The notes beneath the pieces were generated by a model. The model made no database searches, was not told the DNA's origin, and was given only the letters and a program-made list of their open reading frames with translations. Source: Crotophaga sulcirostris (Eukaryota; Chordata; Aves; Cuculiformes; Crotophagidae). From it: a stretch of DNA of 64,000 bases. Both the position numbers and the translations under genes were made by a program. This document shows, one piece after another, positions 1 to 11,530 of this stretch (the first letter of the stretch is position 1; each line of letters starts with the position of its first letter). Where the stretch lies: contig VYZB01000239.1 in the NCBI GenBank assembly GCA_013397455.1, forward strand, positions 930,283 to 994,282, given 5' to 3'.

Positions 1-425
1 TTTCCTTTATTTGACTCAGGTCAATCCTGGACAATCAGCGCATTCACAGCCTCCAGCAAGTTAAATCTGAATTCCCCAAACAGATGCAAGAGCAGAAAAG
101 TGGCTGTGCATACTGTGCTCAAGTTCTCATAGAAAAGATACAGGGCATTAAAGCCACCCATAATTCAGAAGGTATTAAGACTATTGACATCAAGTCTGTC
201 GTGCTGTTGTTGATCCTCCACTGTGTCAAACTTTAGGTTCAATTACCTTAGTATAGTTCAATTTAAAAGAACAGTCAGCTCAGACACAAATCTAACAGAA
301 ACCTGGCTCTATTAGCCCTAGTGCTTAAGAAAATACTTGTTAAACACTAGTGATAAACTACCTATGCCTCTTCAAAATGAATAAAATTACTATTTATCTA
401 AAAAGTAAGTAGTCAGCCTACACTT

Positions 426-470
426 TTACACTTGTGAAATTTACACTTGTGAAATTTACACTTGTGAAAT
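426..470. repeat. Minisatellite, 15-bp unit x3
   Basis: Three perfect, uninterrupted copies of the unit 'ttacacttgtgaaat' occupy 426-440, 441-455 and 456-470. The lack of any mismatch between copies suggests recent expansion, so the array may vary in copy number between individuals. No function is visible. Confidence 0.95.
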
Positions 471-3400
471 ACTTCAGTCTCTGAATCAAGTCACTGTACA
501 ACTGAACGATCAGTAGCAAGCAATAGAAAAGTTTGTTACACTTGTAGGAACATAATATATGCTTCTACTTATGTCTTTGACATTTACACTACTCCAGAGT
601 GCTGAGATTGGGAAAAAAACAAAACCAAACCAAACCACACCACACACAAAAAATTTGCTTTGAAACTGTGACAGCAGACTTTGATCTCTTAGAACTGATG
701 GCAGGCATCTCACTTTGGTCGGGGGCCATCTCTTTCTTTACTCAATTTTCCACTTAACTGACATCAAGCTGACTTCCTTTCTTTTGGGTGCAAATGGCAT
801 GGACTGCTGACAATAAAATGTGTGGCAAAAGACTGGGAAGAAAACAGTCAAGATAGGACTTCCATCAAATATGGTAGTAAAAGATCCAATGAAGGGAGGT
901 AGCATCATTCTCAACATGAAGTAGTCACTTCCTTCACTCTCGTGTTCTATGTAGTTTTCAAGATAAAATAATCATATCATATCATTCTTGAGTTGGAATT
1001 ATGAGCATTTGTTCTGTCAAAGTGGTTTGCAAAAGTGAAAGGTTAGAGGTAGCTAACACACTCTGGGTATACAAATAAAGAATGACAATAGTACCAATTC
1101 TAGAGATCCACACATCCCAAGGAAACATTGCCACCAAAGTATCAAGTTAAAAAAATAAGGCTGACCAACTCTCAAAGCACAAGCTGAGCCAACTTGGCAT
1201 TTGGGCAGGCTATGGCTCAGCGAGATGCCATTCTTTAATGCTGACACATTAGCACTTTCAACAAGCAGCAGAGCAGAAGAAAGAAGAGAACACCTGCTTC
1301 TCAAAAAAGTTTGGCTCCTGCAGAACAAAGGTGGCTCAAAGTCAAATTCAGAAGCACTTCCTGACTACTTGAGGAATTTGTCACGGTCTTCCTACCACTT
1401 GTCCTTTTCTGCTGAATTTCTCACTAAATGAGTAGCTTTCCTTTCTCTCTTCTCCTTGGTGCAGTGCCGTTCAGCAGGAGGAACAACATCAGCCCCAACA
1501 ACAGTGGCTTAAATCAGCGTTTCCTTGTAAGCATTGCATTTCAAGACAAGTCAGGTCACTCTCCAGTGAAGACAAACTACCATTACATGAAAGCTCGGAT
1601 ACTCTTTCAACTTCAGGTTGAGTTTTCAAATGACAAACCTGAAGCTGATAACCTCTTTCACGGCACAAAATATATAGAATTGGCCATAAGTCTTTAAAGC
1701 CCTGATGTATTCCAGTCCATTAGATTTTACAGTTCAATTTATGCTGTATTACGAGGAGATGTGCTGAACTGCCCAAAAGTACAGATTTGCCAAACTATCC
1801 AAAAATAATCTGGAAAGCAAGAAAGTCAGGATAACAGCCAAATCAGGAGTAGTATGTCCATTTTGCTACCAGTACAGCTGGTAATAAATTTTTTAAAGCA
1901 CTGTTAAACATATCTAGACGAATTTGACTTTAAATCACACTTTCTGCTGAACATTTAAAGAAGTATTTATTGAAAATGAAACGTACACAAAGATCACTGA
2001 TACAGGTTCACGTACTGCATGAAAAACAACGCAGACACCTTCCTCTCTTTTGGCTTTGCACAACGTACAATTAACCAAGCTATTATGTTGCCACACAGTA
2101 ATCTAAAAGTGATTACCTCCACCAGAAACACAGCTTCTAGATGAATTCTGCAATATGGAGGAGTTAGTTGGCAAAGACCAAAGCGTCAAAGAAGCAGAGC
2201 TAGTGAGGGCAGCATCATTACCATGACAATATAGTTTCCTACCATAAAGGAATGAAATGCTGTTAAATAAAGCTTATCTTCTGCAAGTTCAACACATGTT
2301 GCGACTTTATATTTGCTTACTCCAAAATTTACAAGACAATTGAAGTATTACCCAAATGCAGAGTCATCATATAAGCAGCAGAGAGTCTGTCTGATCACTG
2401 CCATATGAAACCATGGCAAGTAGTGAAGGTTTGAATTATTTCTGCTTCTCTTCTATGCAGTACCTGATAGAGAATTCTAGGCTCCAGGGCCATCACTGTG
2501 CTGCTTTTCAATGCATACATATTCATGGGGAGACTCTCAGAGAGTCATTTCCTTAACTGACATCTGACAGTTCTTCTCCGGCTTCCAAAGCGCACAGCTA
2601 TCCATAATTCCTCTTGAAAATAGGGCAGATTAAAAACAATATCAAAAACATCTCACAAATGTTGGGCTGGCTAACTAAGTACACAGTTAGGAGCATTCTG
2701 TAGGTTTTTACCTAGCGAGGTTACGATACACTGATGTTTTGCACTCCCATTGACCAAGTTGAAAGCAAGCTTGTGCTAACTAACCACAGTAAGTCAGATG
2801 TGAAGAGAACCTGCATACAGAGAAACATGCTTTGGAAGAATACTGACTACAAAAAAATATACCAGATTTTTATTTGAAGATGATTGTGTATTAAATACCC
2901 CCCCTTGGCCAGTATGATTTATGCCATTTTAGAAGCAGTTTTAGCAATGCTGCTGGAGTGAGATGCTCAAATTCATTCAAATTTGCCCTCTTCAGGTCAA
3001 GAAAATGGACTTTTAAAAAGTGGCAAATTCAAATGTCAAGAGCAATCACTCAGACACTTGTTTACAAGACTGTTATTATTTTCTTTTACAGGTAAAATAA
3101 GGTTTATCTTTCTTAGAAATTGCTGTGCTAGCAGTTTCACCATAAAGGGAAGGTACCAGATAACATCAATGGGCTTTCTACACCCCACAACTTAAACTGC
3201 AAAATTCTTACGTGAGGACAGAGTCACTCAGAACTCTGAACTCTGTCATATTGCATTATAATAAAGCAAAATGTTGTAAGCAAAGCGTTAGGCATCTGCA
3301 TTTTTAACAAATGTATCTAGTTGCCTCCCACAGAGAGAAGATGGGGATTTGACCTTCAGATCATGTTGTTTATAGCTGTGTTTTTTTACAGGGCTCTTCA

Positions 3401-5027
3401 ACTGTATTCAAAGACTTTGCTTAGCATATTCATCTTCCATGCAAAAATGGGAAGTTCCATAAGTAGAAATCCCAATTCACAGGCACAGGATGACCAGTAA
3501 TTTCAGAAAATCCTGAAGAAAATTAGGCCAATAACATGTCCTATGTAAAGTTTTGCAGTAATTCACAGACTGTCAAAAGACCATATGCTGGCCCCCACTT
3601 ACGTAGGGAACAATTTGCGCATCAGTGGCACCCTCTTCCCTTCAGATGTCATGAGTGGATGAGAGCAAGAAATTTCTCAATGGACTTCCCTCTGGTCTAT
3701 TCCAATCAAAGGAATAAAAACCATTTGGGCTACACTGAACACTGTATCAACATCTTCAAACCCTCTTTTCCTGAGGCACTAAATTATCAGACTAGGATGA
3801 TAAATGATAAATATCAGACTTCCGTGAGCACAAGTATGTTAATGGATACTGATTATACAAGACAAGTTTTATGCTACTGACAAAAAAAACTACTCTGTTC
3901 TGTATCAGCACATCTTACAATGTTCATTAAAGCAATACGTAACATCACTTCCATATGATAGCTTCCAGTAGTTAAATGGTTAACAGCTTTTACTGACAGA
4001 TTTGGTTTTCCATCTTTTCTACACAGAGATAAAAGCAATGGAATGTCTTGTTTTCATAGGGACTTTGCCTTGTTGCTCATGCGTATAAAGAAATTATTAC
4101 ACCCTTATTTTAGAGGAGGTAAATGAAAGGAATGCACTTTGCAATTGGCTATGTTCGAGGTAACATTTATGGCACCATTTTAAAAACACGCTCCTGAGTC
4201 AGAAACTTTCATCAAGATCTCACTATATACTAATCCATCCTAGGAACATGCTATTGTGGCTTTCGATGAACATATTCTATTTCCATTATATGAACTTCTA
4301 AATGTTTATTGCAAACTGATCTTTTATTTGTTTTTTACATTTCTGAGTACCAATGGAACACCTGTAACAATAACTATGACTACACTCAGATAAGAATCAG
4401 AAGCTCTCAAATGGTAGCTTCACAGATCTTTGTTTTTCACTCAGGGGTTTTAAAACACTTAAAATATTCATTAAACTCTGCAATATGTTTATTTAACTAA
4501 TTCTGAAGAGAGAAAAATTGACAGAGAGAAGTTAAACAAGTCCATAGCAAAGTAAAAGTCATATCTCAAACCCCTGCATTAATCATGCAATCCCAAATAC
4601 ACTGTGTAATATTTAAAGGTATTGTGTTTAGCTCTGTCAAAGAGAATTCAGGGACTTACACAGAATAAGCCACAAAAACACTGTCTATGTCAACTCTTCC
4701 TTAAGGCTTCCTTTAATTAGCAGGGCAGCAACACAATAAACCACAATGGCTCCCTTAGTATCCATCAAGCCACTGTGTAGGGCAGATTGGGAATGTTTTT
4801 CCTTTTAAACAAAACCATTATTATGTTCTAATTTCAGGTACTAATGTTTCTTTCAGATTTATTTGCTGAAAAGTAGGTCTAGACCTGGCATATAATTTTG
4901 AAAGAGAAATCACAGGCTTGTATTATCTGATTCGTAAATTGCCACTGACTTCACTTCAACAAAGTGATGCTACGGTCCATAATGAGAAAGGGAAATTACA
5001 GGCAGCTGTCACATTTTACCCACATAC

Positions 5028-5080
5028 CTTTTCATCCTGGGCTCCATGACGATACACACCTTCCTGTGCAAGATGAACTG
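5028..5080 (-). other. Candidate 53-base exon (minus strand)
   Basis: Read on the minus strand, the segment follows an acceptor 'ctttctgttccag' and ends 'AAAAG' before the donor 'gtatgtggg', which is a good splice pair. One frame, entered after two bases, reads VHLAQEGVYRHGAQDEK without a stop; the frame starting at the first base is also open. I do not recognise the peptide. Chance pseudo-exons with these properties are frequent, so this is a lead and not an annotation. Confidence 0.15.
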
Positions 5081-6239
5081 CTGGAACAGAAAGCAGGATT
5101 ATGCAAGGGAACTAAACTCAGTGGGGGCTGAGACACTCCAGCACCTTGCAAGATTGAGTCCAAAGGCATTATCAAGTCAAAATTTCAGGGGAATAAAAAA
5201 TAGTTACATCTCTCAGACATGTTGAGGAACTACATTGTCTTATTCAAACAGTAAAGAACCTTGGAGAGGCTGAATTTCTGCTGTTACAATGCCTGCTGAG
5301 GAGATCTGAATGACATCAATTAAGAAGAAACTTGGCAGGACGTAATCTGTTGATTTTATGCCATTTACATCTATTCTCTTAGCAATGCCAACTGTCAGCA
5401 TTTGAACTGCTTAAGTTCTCTTTTCCTCCTTCTGTCTCTGCTGCACAGGATTGCAAAAGCTTAAGTTGTAAAAGTAAGGTTCGGCAGCTATTGTCACTCC
5501 AGGCTTCAGTGGGTCTTTTCCTACGCAAAAAAATGTCACTGGCATGCATTATTAACTCTCAGGAGCACATTATTATTCCCAGTACATCTGTTATTGCCAG
5601 GATTATGCATGCTTGTATGCTAGCATTTTTCCCTTCGGTGTACCTCATGAACCTCCATACTTCATGGGTGTTATCTGCCTCAGTATTTGCCCTCAGAGAT
5701 CTTCTCTTGCAGCACATAGTCAGTAGTACTGCTAAAAACCCACAGTATCGCAGCCCAGAGAAAGAGAGGGAGTAGATCTACTTTCAGTGAATCAAACTCC
5801 TGAAGAAGACTGGTGAAGCATCATTTGGCTTCATTTGCATTTTCTGTGGCTGCTATGAGAAAAGCTACTTCAGGTATACTTGCAGATATGCCTAAATAAC
5901 AGTCATAAACCCAATTAAAACCTGGGAAAACATTTCTACAACACTCGTGGTTTGCCTAATGGAGGAGCAAAATAACATATCATGTCTGCAACTTATTATT
6001 GCTATTCTCTAGTCTGAAAACGTGTTTCATGGGATTGTTCTCCAGCCTCCCCTGGTTCTGACACTGAATAAGGTTGCTACTACCCCAAGCACACAGTCAG
6101 GCTGATAAACTTTGACCAACCAGGTCACAGTTCCACTGGTATAAATCTGGATTTAAATTTAAAAAAATCCTTTCACTAATCTGACAGCTCCTTTTTTCTG
6201 CCTGTAACAGCTAAATGACAACCTAAGACACAAATACAT

Positions 6240-6545
6240 GTGGGTTTTAAAACTCCACAAAAATGAGTTTGTATTTCCTCCTTTACCATTGCTATTTCTC
6301 AAAACCATTCATTATTTACTTCTTGGGTATTCCTCATTCTTCATCTCAGTTCTTTCTTTTTCACCACATTTTCCTTCCCATCGCTCCATAGTTCTCCATA
6401 GAAAGGTTTCCACTTTCACCATTCCTTCCCTTTTTTTGCCCTGTTCTCCATTCCTGATTTTTTTTCACATGCTCCTTAACTAATTGGCTCTCATCCTTCC
6501 CCTAATCACATATACCCCATTCTTCTTCCTTCCCCTTCATGGCCA
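6240..6545. repeat. Pyrimidine-skewed low-complexity tract
   Basis: The plus strand is dominated by C and T for about 300 bases, with repeated 'ttcc', 'tttttt' and 'ctcc' runs and very few G. The skew resumes more weakly at 6640-6708. There is no regular repeat unit. It may be an old degenerate microsatellite or simply intronic pyrimidine-rich DNA. Confidence 0.5.
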
Positions 6546-7187
6546 CTAATCAATGGCACCAGAAAGTTTTAAATAGCACCAGACATTCTCAAATCACTTA
6601 TGCAAGCCTTACGCTTCCTATTTTGACTCCAAACCTCTCATTGTTTTCCTCTTCCTCAACCAAAAAGACACTCTTTCCCTGTTTATCCATTCACATTTCT
6701 CCACTCAGATAAATTAATTTGTACTAGAACAAAGCCCTTAAACTATTTAGATTTTGGGATAGGTAAGATGGATGCTGAAGGGAAAGATTTACTGTGGTGC
6801 CAGTCACTGGTCTTGAACTTATTAAGGCTTCACCCAATCTCACACCCACAAACACAAAGCAAATTGTAGGAAATGCTTTTTTGCTTCAGAATTTGCAGCC
6901 TGTTAGGGATCTCTTTTCAGTGAAGTGGTTCTGAGAATCTGAACTCACTTCTTGGTGAATAAAAGACAAACATAGCGCTGAGTCCTTCTGATGCCACTGA
7001 AGACACCATGTATTTGCCCATTTTCTGTTGAGTGTTCATTTAAGACACATACTTCTCTGAAATATTGGCTGGAAATAGTTAAGTTGCTTAAAGACAGGCA
7101 CTGTTTAAATTCTTGCACTTCTATTGTAGGAAATAAAATGGGTGCTATTCACCATGCAGGGTAGGTAAAATTAAGTAACACTTATTG

Positions 7188-7279
7188 GGCCATGGCAGAG
7201 GGGTTGGAACTGGATGATCTTTAAGATCCCTTCCAACCCAAATCGCTCTATGATTCTATGATTCCATGATTCTATGATT
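7188..7279 (+). mobile_element. CR1 LINE 3' end fragment
   Basis: The segment begins 'gggccatggcagagg' and contains the CR1 3' block 'gatcccttccaacccaaat'. It ends in four tail units of the 'attctatg' type, one of them mutated to 'attccatg'. This is the last 90 or so bases of a CR1 non-LTR retrotransposon, 5'-truncated as is usual for this family. It has no coding capacity. Confidence 0.93.
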
Positions 7280-10108
7280 TGAGTATCTGAAAGACTCTGG
7301 TAGACATCACTGCAGGCAGTTTTCATAAAGGTTGTTACAGTGAAAGAATAGATACTGCAGTTAATATTGGAGAAACTTTTATGTTGACCTTGTATCAAAA
7401 AAAACTTGTCCTATATGATAGAGGATTTAATATCTTGCACTGAAAAAAGGGTAAAAATATCCTAAGCTCAGTTTTAAAATATTCAACATACACAGTATTT
7501 TTCCTTATACGCAGGATTCTTACTACAGTTAATTCTGAGTCAAATGTAAGCACTAGGAAATTAAAAGCAGGAATATATGGACACATAGTATTTATCTTTA
7601 CTGCAGATTGCTATGATTTCCGTTGACATAATTATTGCTGAAACCTACTCCTCAGCATCAACATTCAATACAATGCAAGAGCCAAGGGAAAATTAAAAAG
7701 AAGGAAGCCAGGGATGTTGGGTCAGTTGGGTGGCCGAGTAAGAAACTGTTACTGAGAGCAGATCAGAGGATCCTGTCATCATTCTCATCTCCTGTCGTTT
7801 CTTTTGGAGAAGAACATAGGAGACACACAGTGACAATTCGCCTGCTCCCACATGCCCACATGCTCTCAGATCTGGAAGCTCAGAGCTCTCATTGGGACTT
7901 CCAGTGGCTGAACTTTCCTCCTCTGCGCCAGAAGCAAGAAGCGTCTCGCAGAGATAAAAAGGTGTGTTTTATTGCTCAGAAAATTGAGAAACACTCAAGT
8001 CTTGTTTTACTGTTCCTATAATGACAAATTACATGTTAACTTCCAGAAGGCTAAATTTTATACAGTTCTGTTTCACGCAGACAACATGTTTGAAAAGCTG
8101 TCAAAATGCATCAATAATTTACCATTATCTACCCTGCAGGAAGTATCAAGGTACTCAGAGAAGCCAGCATTGTAATATAAGATACATTTCAAGCAAGTTC
8201 GCGGGGGGTGGGAGACAGCTATTAAGACACCATGTTTATAGCATAAACCCTTAATAATTCAACAGAAAGCTTCAGCACAAAGCAGAACTTAGCCTGCAGT
8301 TTGAAGGACAGAGACCAATCACTTAGAATTCATCTAGCTCAATTTTACTAACTTACCATCTTTTGTCATCTGTTCTGGTAAATACAAACTCGTTTTCCAA
8401 AATATGAGAACTTAAATCTAGACACATCCTGACTTATATTTCAGGGAGCATCTCAAATAAGGATTTACTTTAGAGTCAATAAAACCATAGCGTTAATCCA
8501 ATTTCACAGATGCAGCCAACCAATTTATTACTCCAGGGAAAAGTATTTTTTCCAACCTAATGATGAACTAAATAAGCAGCGATCTCAATTGCCCATGATC
8601 AAAAATGTTTAGCGCAAGTAGCTAATTAGTAATATTTACTTGCAATGTCACAAGAGTATATCATGAGGTTGTTAAAACTGATTAGATTTTTAAGGTAAAA
8701 ATCACCAACTATCAAAATAGTTTTCATATTTTCAAGACTTTGAGTACAGAAAGGTGTGTGTGAAGTTGCAAATGGACCATACACATTTCTTATGGACTGT
8801 TACGTCAATATGTGGACTGCTCCTGGACGCACAACACTTGCACACAAAATGTACAGAGGTTAGGACTGGTAGAAACCCCATCAATTTCAACACCATCATG
8901 CATTAACTCACATATTTGCAGCACTACCATCACCACCAAAAGTGGAATTTCCCAAACAAAGTGCAATAGTTTTTTGAAAGAATGTATAAGGTAAAGATCG
9001 TTATTGTCATAATTCAGCCTTCCAGTTTTTGCTGACAGGAATTTTTCCACCAGCCTCTTTTTGAAACGTACTTTCACTCTTCCCTCCCCAGTCTATGCTC
9101 TCTTGGTCCCTGTTGACACACCAGTTCCCTTGACAGGTAAAGAAACAACATCACTTAGGACCAGTTTGTTCAGGTAATTTCATAAGGTCATCACAGAAAT
9201 TTCCCGTTACTGCAGGTAGGCAACAGTAGAACAATAAGCAAAATGAACCATCGGGGAACCTCTCATATAAAGCAAACAGATTGTGGGTTTTGTTAACCAA
9301 GAGTTTCCTGCATAAGGTAACTGAAGACACATCAACTCTTACGTGCATCATGGAATTCTCTCTCTCTGTCTTTTTTCTTTTCATTAGATCAATTTTTTAC
9401 ATAGTGATTTTTTTTTCAATTTATCCCTATATTCCAGAAGCAAAGATCTCAATTACAGTCTGAAGAAAAAGGAAAAAGGCAAATACTGCTGCTGTGTTTA
9501 TATAGAAGACTCAAAAAACCTAGTGAAAATATTCTGTTCTATATTACAGACCAGATTTCCTGCAAGGAAAAAGTGATCCAGTGTCTCTGTTCAGATTAAC
9601 TGTTGAATATTCTGCTGGGAATACATCTCACAGATATCCAGACAGAAAGAACTGCATTTCAGCAAGCTTAAATACAAAACAGTCATTTCTCTGCTTCAAA
9701 ACCAGCACACACATTGTGATACAAGGTTTCTACCACTGTTTTGAGTCATTAAGTGTCTTTTTATGCAACTTTTATAGAGCTCTCTACTGACATGAAGAAT
9801 AAGTTATGTAAATTGCTGTGCCAGGGTGGGAGGGAAGTGGTATACGAGAGACTTTAAGAAGAAGCCTGCAATATCGCTGTGAAAAGGCAAGTTCTTTCAT
9901 AGCCACAGCAGAGGTTCATTCGGATTCTTCCGTACAAGCTATCAGTCAACAGCCAGTAGGGTTTTTCAAATGTAACACTCCGTAAGATTTCATTACCACC
10001 AAAAATACCAGTCTCCTCGGCTGATGAATTATCCCTGACAATTTATAGATACACTTAGAGGAAGTTTGCTTCTACCATTTTTTATGCTAAATGCATTTTG
10101 TCTCTTAC

Positions 10109-10202
10109 CAAATAGAAACTGAATAGCCCATCCAATATTTCTTTCCAGTCAAGCCTTTCATTATGCACAGCACTCCTCTGGGACTCAATGCTTCTTGTAG
10201 CC
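10109..10202 (-). other. Candidate 94-base exon (minus strand)
   Basis: On the minus strand the acceptor is 'catttgtttctttcag' and the donor is 'TTTG|gtaagagac', both close to consensus. Two of the three frames are open. The frame entered after two bases reads LQEALSPRGVLCIMKGLTGK and continues for eleven more residues. That frame is in phase with the segment at 10659-10733, 456 bases upstream on the same strand. No protein family is recognised. It could be a coding exon, a lncRNA exon or chance. Confidence 0.2.
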
Positions 10203-10658
10203 CTGAAAGAAACAAATGTTGAATAGATTATATTGAGGGGCTGAGTTTTGATGCTACTTCAGATGAGCTGATAACCCTGAAAGAATAAATTTGCTAGATT
10301 AATTCCCCATAAAGTTTGTGGGTTACTCTTCACTACAATGATATTCCTCCCTGTAACACACATGGACATGACACTTCATCAACATGAGCCACCCATGTGA
10401 TCACAGGCATCACTGATATTCTCCGTGTGCTGTTTGAATGCAGACAAACACCAGCTATTTGTATTTTAACGCATCTTTTAACAAACATTTAGAATGTAGA
10501 AATGTAGAGATTCATCATGCTGTCCTTTTCTGTTTACCTGAGCCAAAGGGCACTAAGGCTTTCATTACAAGGATTTAAGCCATCATTCTTCCGTAAACGT
10601 GGAACTCCTGAGTTTTATAGTTGGTGTCTGACCTTGTAAACACACCTTTGGTACTCAC

Positions 10659-10733
10659 CGATAGCAGCCCAAACTTTTGTCTTGGTGATTAACTGCCCAG
10701 TTGATTCATAACTCCAAGCCCAAAGCCAAACAT
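10659..10733 (-). other. Candidate 75-base exon (minus strand)
   Basis: On the minus strand the segment lies between an acceptor ending 'ggctatttcag' and the donor 'CTATCG|gtgagtacc'. Only one frame is open; entered after two bases, it reads VWLWAWSYESTGQLITKTKV and five more residues. The exit phase (one base over) matches the entry phase of 10109-10202. The acceptor's pyrimidine tract is mediocre. The peptide is not recognised. Confidence 0.15.
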
Positions 10734-11385
10734 CTGAAATAGCCTCAAACACCTAGAAATTTCACCTGCTGTTAATTGGGGATGTAAACCAGGATCAACC
10801 AGATCTTAAGCCAGCTCTTACAAACCAGAACCACTCTCGCATCTGCCTGGAAATCAGAGTCCTCCCAGCAGGAAGGGAGGCAGCTCCACTGTAAACAAAC
10901 AGCCCTGAGTAAAGTGCACAATTACTGTTTTCACACAAAATTGGATTCCTGTAGGAAAGAGAAAAATTTTGCTCTGAATATTTAATTCACTTTGTTTAAA
11001 GAGCATTTTATGTGCTTATATTTTTAGCATCAACATGTTTTTACTAAGTATCTGGCTTCTGCTTTAAGTTTTTATTTGTTTTATTTGTTACTTGTTTTCA
11101 TCTTTTACTTTTCAAAGACACTGGTGCATGATTCTACATAACTGAGCTGGCTGGTCTCCGTAATTCTCCCTACCATTATTTCCCCTATATTTTTTCTCTC
11201 AACAAAATCCAGCTCTGGATTAATGACTCTGCCAAATCTCCCTGCAGGCACCAGCATGCCAGGCCAGAAGCAGGAACTGCCTAAAGAACTCAAGGAGCAC
11301 CTTTGCTTCAGAACTTCAGGAATTAAACATTGTGGCCATGGAGGTGAGAAACGGATGTTCCCAGTGCAAGGGACAGTGCTTAACT

Positions 11386-11530
11386 GCCTGGAAACATTCA
11401 AGGTCAGGTTGAATGGGGCTCTGAGCAACCCGATCCAGTGGAAGGTGTCCCTGCCCACTGCAGGGGGGCTTGGACTAGATGACCTTCATGGTCCCCTCCG
11501 ATCCGAACCATTCCATGATTCTATAATTCT
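11386..11530 (+). mobile_element. CR1 LINE 3' fragment, diverged
   Basis: The CR1 body is recognisable from 'ctggaaacattcaaggtcagg' through 'gatccagtggaaggtgtcc' to 'gaaccattccatgattctat'. The upstream 45 bases (from about 11340) may also be CR1 but are too diverged to be sure. Several differences from the other copies in this window suggest an older insertion. No reading frame survives. Confidence 0.88.

Larger units (their letters stand above)
1..7187. other. Non-coding stretch, mostly unique sequence
   Basis: No recognisable gene or interspersed repeat was found here. Every open frame is short and unlike any protein family I know. The stretch holds a 15-bp tandem repeat (426-470), an A/C-rich simple tract around 611-652, a run of seven C at 2898-2904 and a pyrimidine-skewed tract at 6240-6545. 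A few splice-bounded segments (2117-2147, 2716-2788, 5028-5080, 6709-6762) are possible only as very tentative exons. It is likely intergenic or intronic. Confidence 0.6.
7280..11385. other. Non-coding stretch, mostly unique sequence
   Basis: No recognisable gene or repeat family was found. The frame at 7635-8021 (128 codons) is basic and low in recognisable motifs; it has no family resemblance and is probably fortuitous. Two splice-bounded minus-strand segments (10109-10202 and 10659-10733) are listed separately as tentative exons. Confidence 0.55.

Noticed and set aside
235..247. 'ggttcaattacc' resembling a tRNA B box
   Set aside because: No matching A box, acceptor stem or anticodon arm could be laid out around it.
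2117..2147. Minus-strand 31-base splice-bounded segment
   Set aside because: Too short, no recognised peptide, and no phase-compatible neighbour could be established.
2716..2788. Plus-strand segment with good acceptor and donor and one open frame (RGYDTLMFCTPIDQVESKLV…)
   Set aside because: It looks as good as several minus-strand candidates but lies on the other strand with no partner. I keep it as a reminder of how often such pseudo-exons occur by chance in this DNA.
8357..8374. Strong minus-strand donor (AGATG|gtaagttag) with an 18-base microexon candidate
   Set aside because: The donor is strong, but the acceptor is weak and an isolated microexon cannot be supported.
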